64,000 nt of DNA from CAMASH01 sp041746635 (GTDB lineage: Bacteria > Verrucomicrobiota > Verrucomicrobiia > Chthoniobacterales > Terrimicrobiaceae): the NCBI GenBank assembly GCA_041746635.1, contig JBGTGQ010000063.1, positions 1 to 64,000 on the forward strand, written 5' to 3'. Shown piece by piece: positions 58,346 to 64,000 of this stretch. Numbering within the stretch: position 1 is the stretch's first letter; each line of letters starts with the position of its first letter. A program made the position numbers and the translations under genes. The notes below the pieces were generated by a model, which saw nothing but the letters and a program-made list of their open reading frames with translations, made no database searches and was not told the origin of the DNA.

Positions 58346-59851
58346 ATGAACGGGTTGTTGAAGGATTACGAGGTTGGGGACTTTTTTGATGAGATGTTTT
58401 CCGCACCCGGCAACGTGCGCCCCCACTACGAACTTCTGGCCCAGCGTCTCGGGGAAATGGAGGATGGCGAACTGGCCCGCAAGTGCCTGCTGGCGGAAAA
58501 ATCCTATCTCAATCAAGGCATCACCTTCACGGTGTACAGCGGCGACGAAGGGACCGAGCGGATATTTCCGTTCGACCTGATTCCACGCATCATTCCCTCC
58601 AAAGAATGGGCGCACGTCGAACGCGGCCTCATCCAGCGCCTGACTGCGCTCAATTTTTTCCTCCACGACATTTATCACGATCAGCGCATCCTCAAGGAAA
58701 AGATCATCCCCAAGGAAATCGTGCTGAGTGCCAAACATTTCCGCCCCGAGTTGATCGGTTTCGATGTTCCTAAAAACATCTACATCCACATCTGCGGCAC
58801 CGATCTCATCCGCGACCGCACCGGCGTTTACACCGTGTTGGAGGACAATGGCCGCTGTCCTTCGGGCGTCTCCTACGTGCTGGAGAACCGTCAGGCCATG
58901 AAGCGGGTCTTTCCGAAACTTTTCACCAAATATCCGGTGCGCCCGGTGGACCGCTACGCCCAGGATCTCCTGGCCGCGCTGCGCTACGTCGCCCCGCATG
59001 GCAAACACGACCCGACAGTGGTGGTTCTTTCGCCCGGCATCTTCAATTCCGCCTACTTTGAGCATTCCTTTCTCGCCCGTTCCATGGGCATCGAGATCGT
59101 GACCGGCAACGATCTCCTCGTGAAGGACGCCCGCGTTTTCATGAAGACGACCAAGGGCCTCAAGCAGGTGGACGTTATCTATCGCCGCATTGATGACGAC
59201 TTCATTGATCCCACCGTTTTCCGCAAGGACTCGGTGCTCGGCGTGCCGGGCATTATCGAGGCCTATCGCAAAGGCAACGTCAACCTCGCCAATGCCGTCG
59301 GTACCGGCGTGGCCGACGACAAGGTCACGTATTACTACGTGCCCCGCATGATTAAATTTTACCTCGGCGAGGAACCCATCCTGCCGAACGTCGAGACCTA
59401 CCTCACTTCCGACGAAGCTGAGCGTAAATTCGTGCTCGAGAACCTCGAAAATCTCGTGGTCAAGGCCGCCAACGAAAGCGGCGGCTACGGCATGCTCATC
59501 GGTCCCCACGCCACCAAGGCGGAAATCGAAAAATTCCGCGCCGCCATCATCGAAGACCCCCGTGGTTACGTGGCCCAGCCGGTGATCAATCTCTCGCGCT
59601 CGCCCTCCTTTTGTGAGGGCCGGGCCGAAGGACGCCACATTGACCTGCGCCCGTATATTCTCAGCGGTGAAAAAACCAGCATCATCCCCGGCGGGCTCAC
59701 CCGCGTGGCCTTACGAAAAGGCTCGCTTGTGGTGAACTCCAGCCAGGGCGGCGGCAGCAAGGATACTTGGGTGCTCGATGATGATGACGAGCGGGGGGAA
59801 GAAACGCTCAACGCTCAATCGCAGAGCCAAGCTCAGAGTCAGGTCCAATGA
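58346..59851 (+). CDS. Circularly permuted type 2 ATP-grasp protein
   Basis: 501 residues from the ATG at 58346. HIYHD/FLHDIYHDQRILKEKIIP, RDRTGVYTVLEDNGRCPSGV, VDVIYRRIDDDFIDP, VVKAANESGGYGMLIGPHAT and LSRSPSFCEGRAEGRHIDLR are the standard motifs of this group, in which the ATP-grasp domain is permuted. Family members are proposed to make amide bonds, often with an alpha-E protein, which is encoded directly downstream. The usual transglutaminase or protease partner is not adjacent here. The substrate is unknown. The last residues (NAQSQSQAQSQVQ) are low complexity. Confidence 0.92.
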   Translation: MNGLLKDYEVGDFFDEMFSAPGNVRPHYELLAQRLGEMEDGELARKCLLAEKSYLNQGITFTVYSGDEGTERIFPFDLIPRIIPSKEWAHVERGLIQRLTALNFFLHDIYHDQRILKEKIIPKEIVLSAKHFRPELIGFDVPKNIYIHICGTDLIRDRTGVYTVLEDNGRCPSGVSYVLENRQAMKRVFPKLFTKYPVRPVDRYAQDLLAALRYVAPHGKHDPTVVVLSPGIFNSAYFEHSFLARSMGIEIVTGNDLLVKDARVFMKTTKGLKQVDVIYRRIDDDFIDPTVFRKDSVLGVPGIIEAYRKGNVNLANAVGTGVADDKVTYYYVPRMIKFYLGEEPILPNVETYLTSDEAERKFVLENLENLVVKAANESGGYGMLIGPHATKAEIEKFRAAIIEDPRGYVAQPVINLSRSPSFCEGRAEGRHIDLRPYILSGEKTSIIPGGLTRVALRKGSLVVNSSQGGGSKDTWVLDDDDERGEETLNAQSQSQAQSQVQ

Positions 59852-59858
59852 GCCATCC

Positions 59859-59887
59859 TTCCGCAATCCGTAATCCGCAATCCGCAC
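59859..59887 (+). repeat. Periodic word array between the ATP-grasp and alpha-E genes
   Basis: TTCCGCAATCCGTAATCCGC and a following AATCCGCAC repeat the unit (G/C)CAATCC about every 8 bases. It fills most of the 43-base gap between the two genes. It resembles the solo arrays at 3731, 14121 and 18600. Confidence 0.45.
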
Positions 59888-59894
59888 TTTCCTG

Positions 59895-60860
59895 ATGCTT
59901 TCCCGTGTTGCCGATTCCTGTTTCTGGCTCAGCCGCTACATCGAGCGGGCCGAGAGCAATGCCCGCATCCTTGATGTCAATATGCAGCTCATCCTCGACT
60001 TCGAGGATCAGGCCCCGCACCTCGTGCAGCGGCACTGGCAGCCCGTTTTGGCCACGCTGGAGGATCAGGAGCTTTACAACGAACTTTACAGCGAAGTCAC
60101 TCCCGACGCGGTGCTGGAATTTGTCACGTTCGAAAAGAAAAACCCCCACGCCATCGTCACCTCCATCGCCAGTGCCCGCGAAAATGCCCGCACCGTGCGC
60201 GAGCAGATTTCCAGCGAGATGTGGGAACAGATCAACCGCACCCATCTGTACCTGCGCGACGGCCGCGGGCGGGCGGATTTCACCGACAGCCCGATTGATT
60301 TTTACCGCCGGCTGGTGGACCAACTTCATGCCTTCCAAGGCACCACCGATGCCACCATGCTCCACGGCGACGGCTGGGATTTTCTCCAACTCGGCAAATA
60401 CCTCGAACGCGCCGACTCCACCTCACGCGTGCTCGACATCAAGTACCACATCCTCCTGCCCAGCGGCGAAAAAGTGGGCGGCAACGCGGACATCACCCAA
60501 TGGATGGCCGTGCTGCGCTCCTGCAGCGGCATGGAGGCGTATTTGAAAACATTCGTCGGCCAGGTCACCGGCTGGCAGGTGGCGGAGTTCCTCACCCTGC
60601 ACGACGAATTTCCGCGTTCGATCCGCTTTTGCGTGGACCAACTTGACCTCGCTCTCCACCGCATCTCCGACTGCGACCGCGGGCACTTCAGCAACGAGGC
60701 CGAACGCCTGTGCGGAGCCCTGCGTTCCACCCTCGACTACACCACCATCGGCGCGGTTTTCCAAAGCGGGCTCCACCAGTTTCTCGATCAGACCCAATTG
60801 AGCCTCATCCAAATCGCCCAAGCCATCACGCAGACCTACTGCCAGTGGAAAGACGAATAA
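59895..60860 (+). CDS. Alpha-E domain protein
   Basis: 321 residues, all helical. MLSRVADSCFWLSRYIERAE is the characteristic N-terminus of alpha-E proteins, with RTVREQISSEMWEQINRTHL and HGDGWDFLQLGKYLERADST as further family motifs. Alpha-E proteins nearly always accompany the circularly permuted ATP-grasp enzymes, as here, and the pair probably acts in one pathway. The end of the gene overlaps the broken nuclease gene by 16 bases. Confidence 0.92.
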   Translation: MLSRVADSCFWLSRYIERAESNARILDVNMQLILDFEDQAPHLVQRHWQPVLATLEDQELYNELYSEVTPDAVLEFVTFEKKNPHAIVTSIASARENARTVREQISSEMWEQINRTHLYLRDGRGRADFTDSPIDFYRRLVDQLHAFQGTTDATMLHGDGWDFLQLGKYLERADSTSRVLDIKYHILLPSGEKVGGNADITQWMAVLRSCSGMEAYLKTFVGQVTGWQVAEFLTLHDEFPRSIRFCVDQLDLALHRISDCDRGHFSNEAERLCGALRSTLDYTTIGAVFQSGLHQFLDQTQLSLIQIAQAITQTYCQWKDE

Positions 60861-61454
60861 TCCTCGTCCTCGCTTTTGTCCTCTCGGCCGTCTGCGTCCA
60901 GGCGGCGGGCTGGGACACCCTCACCGGCTGCCGCCTCAAGGACAGTGAGTGGAACGATGGCGACAGCTTCCATGTCACCCAAGGCCCACAAGGGACTGAC
61001 CAAGCGCACCACCGAACAGGCCCGCTACTGGAGAATCCGCAAGAGCGACATGTTCCCCCTTGCGGCGGAGGCTGCCGCCTACACCAAAAGCCTCCTCGCC
61101 GGCGGCTTTACCAGCAAAACCCAGCGGGAGGACGCCAAGGGCGAAAGCCGCCAGCCGCGTTATTTCGGCGTCATCATTACACCACAAGGCGATCTGGCCG
61201 AACTCCTCGTCTCCAAAGGCTTTGCCCGCGTTTATGGATTTTCCCCCGACTATCCCGGCGGAACCAGCGCGGCGAATTACAAGGAAAAGCTAAAAAAACT
61301 CGAAGAGCGGGCGAAGGAAACCACCCAGGGTGCCTGGGCCTATTCCAAACGCGCCGGCCAGCCCAGGGACAAGTCCGCCGCTGTAAAAAAAGAAAAACCA
61401 GCCGCCACTCCTGTGGAAAGGAAATCCGGACTAAGGGAGATTCCTGCGTTCTGA
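60845..61454 (+). pseudogene. Broken thermonuclease-like (SNase) exported gene
   Basis: From a GTG at 60845 the first frame gives a signal peptide (RRIILVLAFVLSAVCVQAAG) and DSEWNDGDSFHVTQ, the expected SNase start. The next segment of the domain (in relatives a strand with R-L-Y-x-x-D-x-P-E) is missing, and the rest of the domain continues in another frame: TKRTTEQARYWRIRKSDMFP, TPQGDLAELLVSKGFARVYG and AKETTQGAWAYSKR. A deletion plus frameshift between about 60975 and 61010 explains this. Catalytic residues in the deleted part are gone. The 3' frame has its own ATG at 60876 but an unlikely N-terminus. Confidence 0.6.
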
Positions 61455-61500
61455 AGGCCAGTTCTCGGACAAGTGTAGGCAGAGCATTTTGTTAAAAGTA

Positions 61501-61550
61501 GCATCTGCTTCCAGCTGATGCCAAAAATCGCATCAGCTGGAAGCAGATGC
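61501..61550. repeat. Perfect 21-base inverted repeat (hairpin)
   Basis: Arm 61501-61521 (GCATCTGCTTCCAGCTGATG plus C) pairs perfectly with arm 61530-61550 across an 8-base loop. No T run follows on either strand, so a simple terminator is less likely. It lies in the 108-base gap between the broken nuclease gene and the toxin gene. Such near-perfect palindromes are typical of mobile REP/BIME-type sequences or structured RNA. Confidence 0.7.
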
Positions 61551-61562
61551 CACGGGGATTCA

Positions 61563-61868
61563 TCAAAATTCCGCGTCGTTCGGCGTGGCCAGCATCCGGG
61601 AAAAAGTCTCCAGTACTCGCGCCGATGTTTCCTCGTCCAAATCGCCAAGTTTTTTCAGCGCTTGGCGGTGAATGGGCCTGATCAGGTCGCAGGCGACGAT
61701 GTATTTCTTCCGCTTCCAGTGAATGGCTTCACGCAGCGGCGTGAGGGCAATCCCCTCCCGAAACGAACAGACCAATTGGGTCGGAAGCGATCCCAAGGCG
61801 GGGTGTTGCAGGCCCACGAGATTGGGTTCGCGATTATCCGACGTTGACGAATAAAGCGGCAAATTCAC
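61563..61868 (-). CDS. CcdB/MazF-fold-like toxin candidate
   Basis: 101 residues: EPNLVGLQHPALGSLPTQLV, then CSFREGIALTPLREAIHW, KKYIVACDLIRPIHRQALKK and LGDLDEETSARVLETFSRML follow the order of strands and helices of the CcdB/PemK-type toxin fold (a hydrophobic Q-hydrophobic core strand, a loop, then LG-x-L and a final helix). It overlaps the upstream gene by 4 bases, the usual order being antitoxin first. CcdB poisons gyrase and MazF cleaves RNA; which applies here is unknown. Confidence 0.65.
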   Translation of the reverse strand: MNLPLYSSTSDNREPNLVGLQHPALGSLPTQLVCSFREGIALTPLREAIHWKRKKYIVACDLIRPIHRQALKKLGDLDEETSARVLETFSRMLATPNDAEF

Positions 61869-62110
61869 GCCTCGTGGACGGGATATTCAGAGTTCAGAAC
61901 CAAAGTTTCCTCGCAGACCTCGGGCGTGTAGGCCGCCGCCGCCTGCAGGTAAAACTGCCGCCGCCACCGACGGCTCGCTTCTGCTTCCAACAATCGGTGA
62001 ACAAAGATCGATTTGGGCGTATTGGAGCGTAACTGATCAAGCAGCCTGATCGCTGGGGCGGGAAGCGTCATCGTCTGACGATTTCCGGGCGACTTTTTAA
62101 CGACTTTCAT
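61865..62110 (-). CDS. Ribbon-helix-helix-like antitoxin candidate
   Basis: 81 residues: RQTMTLPAPAIRLLDQLRSN, TPKSIFVHRLLEAEASRRWR and the acidic tail EVCEETLVLNSEYP. The first strand and two helices fit an RHH DNA-binding antitoxin that binds its own promoter, and the C-terminal part would wrap the toxin. It precedes and overlaps the toxin gene by 4 bases. The start at 62110 is the only ATG that keeps the RHH strand. Confidence 0.65.
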   Translation of the reverse strand: MKVVKKSPGNRQTMTLPAPAIRLLDQLRSNTPKSIFVHRLLEAEASRRWRRQFYLQAAAAYTPEVCEETLVLNSEYPVHEA

Positions 62111-62198
62111 GAGTATATCCTAGGACGCAACAAGAGAAGTAACAAGAATTTTCCGGCGTCCGATTGACACCAAAGGCCAGGAATCGCATTTTCGCCGG

Positions 62199-63485
62199 GT
62201 GCATTTTTTTTCGTATCGTGACGGCGTCCTCCACTGCGAGGGCGTGAATCTGGAGAAACTGTCGGACCAGACTGGAACGCCCGCCTATGTCTATTCTGCG
62301 GAGACCATCCGCCAGAATTTTCGCCGGCTCGACGCCGCGCTCGCCCCGCTCGATCACCTGATCTGCTACGCGGTGAAGGCGAACTCAAACCTCGCCGTGC
62401 TTGACCTGCTGCGCCGCGAGGGCGCGGGTTTCGACATCGTTTCCGAGGGCGAACTCTTCCGCGTGCAGCGGGCCGGGGGTGACCCCGAAAAATGCACCTT
62501 TGCCGGCGTGGCCAAGACGGCCGGGGAAATCACTGCCGCCCTGCACGCCGGGATTCACAGCTTCAACGTCGAGAGCGAGCCCGAGCTCGAACGCATCAAC
62601 GAAATCGCGGGCTCTCTCGGCCTGAAGGCCCCCATCGCCGTGCGGGTGAACCCCGATGTGGACGCCAAAACCCACAAGTATATTTCCACTGGCAAGAGCC
62701 TGAACAAATTCGGCATCGGCCTCGACCGCGCTGCCGAGGTCTATGCCCGCGCTGCGGAACTCCCGCACCTGCACTTGCGCGGCTTGCAGACTCACATCGG
62801 CTCGCAGATTCTCGAACCCGAACCCTTTGCCGAAGCCGCCGCCAAGCTTGTCCCGCTGGTCGAGTCGCTCCGCGACAAATACGGCATCGAATTTTTCAGC
62901 ATCGGGGGCGGCGTGGGTATCGTCTATGATCCCGCTCTCGCCAGTGGCGATCCCGCCTGGTGGCGGTCCGCCGACCATCCCCGCCGCATCACGCCCGAGG
63001 ATTATGCCGCCGCCATCGTGCCCCTCCTCAAACCTCTCGGTCTGCGCATCTTGTTCGAACCCGGGCGCTTCATGGTGGGCAACGCGGGCGTGTTGCTCAG
63101 CACCGTGCAATACGTCAAAAAAAATCCCGCCAAGACCTTCACGATTGTGGACGCTGGCATGAACGACCTCATTCGCCCCGCGCTTTACGAGGGCTATCAC
63201 GAGGTCGTCCCGCTGCGGCAAGCCGGCGGTGAGTTCGCCGTGATGGACGTGGTCGGACCGGTGTGCGAGAGCGGCGATTTTTTCGCCCAGGATCGCGAAG
63301 TCCCGCCTCTCGCGCAAAACGACCGCATCGCGCTCATGAGCGCGGGCGCCTACGGCTTCGTCATGTCCTCCAACTACAACTCGCGCCCGCTGCTGCCCGA
63401 GGTGCTGGTCGATGGGGAGAAATGGACCGTCGTGCGCCAGCGCCAGACGCTGGACGACCTTGTGCGAGGCGAGACGATTCCCTGA
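62199..63485 (+). CDS. lysA: Diaminopimelate decarboxylase
   Basis: 428 residues from a GTG start (FFSYRDGVLHCEGVNLEKLS). ICYAVKANSNLAVLDLLRRE carries Lys60, which binds pyridoxal phosphate. GLQTHIGSQILEPEPFAEAA, FSIGGGVGIVYDPALA, FEPGRFMVGNAGVLLSTVQY, DVVGPVCESGDFFAQDREVP and AGAYGFVMSSNYNSRPLLPE complete the LysA pattern. It makes lysine from meso-diaminopimelate in the cytoplasm. It is convergent with ppk, the genes being separated by a short palindrome. Confidence 0.96.
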   Translation: MHFFSYRDGVLHCEGVNLEKLSDQTGTPAYVYSAETIRQNFRRLDAALAPLDHLICYAVKANSNLAVLDLLRREGAGFDIVSEGELFRVQRAGGDPEKCTFAGVAKTAGEITAALHAGIHSFNVESEPELERINEIAGSLGLKAPIAVRVNPDVDAKTHKYISTGKSLNKFGIGLDRAAEVYARAAELPHLHLRGLQTHIGSQILEPEPFAEAAAKLVPLVESLRDKYGIEFFSIGGGVGIVYDPALASGDPAWWRSADHPRRITPEDYAAAIVPLLKPLGLRILFEPGRFMVGNAGVLLSTVQYVKKNPAKTFTIVDAGMNDLIRPALYEGYHEVVPLRQAGGEFAVMDVVGPVCESGDFFAQDREVPPLAQNDRIALMSAGAYGFVMSSNYNSRPLLPEVLVDGEKWTVVRQRQTLDDLVRGETIP

Positions 63486-63516
63486 GGTGTAATCGCGGTT
63501 CGCTTTTGGCCGGGCT

Positions 63517-63537
63517 GGGCGGTTGGCCCAACCGCCC
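63517..63537. repeat. Short palindrome between convergent lysA and ppk
   Basis: GGGCGGTTGG/CCCAACCGCCC forms a stem with no loop bases to spare, directly next to the ppk stop codon. It lacks a T run, so it may be a REP-like remnant rather than a terminator. Confidence 0.45.
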
Positions 63538-64000
63538 TACACCACCACCGCGCGTTTCTTCCGTTGGCGCTGGGCCTCGGCGATGAATTCGTCCTGCGCG
63601 TCGAAGGGCGGTTCGCTCGTTTCACGCAGTTTGTACGTGCCGTCGGTTTGCATCACCTTGGCTTTCACGTTGTCCCGCCAGAACCAGGCGAGGATTTCGT
63701 CCACATGTTCCTTCATGCCCGGGCTCACGACGGGGAAAATCGTTTCCACGCGGCGGAAGAGATTGCGCGGCATCAGGTCGGCACTGCCAAGGTAGATCTT
63801 CGAATCGCCGCCATTTTCGAAACGATAGACGCGGCTGTGTTCCAAAAACCGCCCCACGATGCTCCGCACCTCGATGTTTTCACTCACGCCCGGGATGCCA
63901 ACCTTGAGCGCGCACATGCCGCGCACCATCAAGCGGATGGGCACACCGGCGGCGGAGGCCTCGTAGATGGCCTCGATCATGCCTTCTTCCACCAAGGCGT
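63537..64000 (-). CDS. ppk: Polyphosphate kinase, C-terminal part (runs off the window)
   Basis: The last 154 codons before the stop at 63537. The segment IRLMVRGMCALKVGIPGVSE, then NIEVRSIVGRFLEHSRVYRF and GSADLMPRNLFRRVETIFPV, belongs to the C-terminal domain of polyphosphate kinase 1, which transfers phosphate between ATP and polyphosphate via two histidines located mostly upstream. The rest of the gene is beyond base 64000. The final tail (EAQRQRKKRAVVV) is basic. Confidence 0.95.
   Translation of the reverse strand, partial: ALVEEGMIEAIYEASAAGVPIRLMVRGMCALKVGIPGVSENIEVRSIVGRFLEHSRVYRFENGGDSKIYLGSADLMPRNLFRRVETIFPVVSPGMKEHVDEILAWFWRDNVKAKVMQTDGTYKLRETSEPPFDAQDEFIAEAQRQRKKRAVVV

Noticed and set aside
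58277..59638. 453-codon minus-strand open frame opposite the ATP-grasp gene
   Set aside because: Shadow frame; the plus strand has all motifs of the circularly permuted ATP-grasp family.
61501..61550. Terminator interpretation of the perfect hairpin
   Set aside because: No T run follows on either strand, and the arms are longer than usual for intrinsic terminators.

Overview
The window is a GC-rich bacterial chromosome segment that most resembles the Verrucomicrobiota. This rests on gene style: a large set of pseudopilins with the (A/G)F[ST]LxE leader, an ExbB-ExbD-ExbD-VWA cluster, a Ser/Thr kinase fused to Sel1 repeats, an ECF sigma factor beside a VWA protein and a giant envelope protein, the circularly permuted ATP-grasp/alpha-E pair, and GxxExxY genes in several copies. 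No rRNA or tRNA was seen, so the phylum call is an inference.

Layout. 1-770: 5' part of a LuxE-like acyl-protein synthetase on the minus strand, divergent from an envelope operon at 824-7882 (TPR protein, second helical-repeat-like protein, ExbB, ExbD, a GxxExxY cassette, ExbD, VWA protein with a TonB-like N-terminus). 8-10 kb: small secreted and membrane proteins and a nucleotidyltransferase pair. 10-21 kb: a tandem kinase/pseudokinase-Sel1 receptor, sucC-sucD, a radical SAM maturase, citrate synthase and glgB. 21-40 kb: a split type II secretion/pseudopilus locus. One part holds GspH/I/J/K-like proteins, a GspF-like protein and a histidine kinase/response regulator pair; the other holds four more pseudopilins and a GspE-like ATPase. 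40-52 kb: a truncated AsmA-like remnant, a 2288-residue envelope protein, a 1152-residue membrane-anchored VWA protein and an ECF sigma factor (the last three form one minus-strand operon), followed by a divergent two-gene module of unknown function. 53-64 kb: purM, purF, two small exported proteins, a Nudix RNA pyrophosphohydrolase, a GNAT protein, ATP-grasp plus alpha-E, a broken nuclease gene, an RHH/CcdB-like toxin-antitoxin pair, lysA and the 3' end of ppk.

The most striking feature is a family of small elements spread across the window. Each has inverted ends built from degenerate words repeating about every 8-12 bases. The end sequence differs from element to element but matches as an inverted pair within each one. 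Three of them (5.9, 25.6 and 34.5 kb) enclose a GxxExxY (PD-(D/E)xK-like) gene. Four others (25.0, 40.6, 53.0 and 54.2 kb) are short and carry no gene. They sit between operon partners or inside parts of proteins expected to be cleaved off. In one case a GxxExxY protein is fused in frame to a GspJ-like pseudopilin directly at the predicted prepilin-peptidase site, and several neighbouring pseudopilins also have leaders made of repeat sequence.
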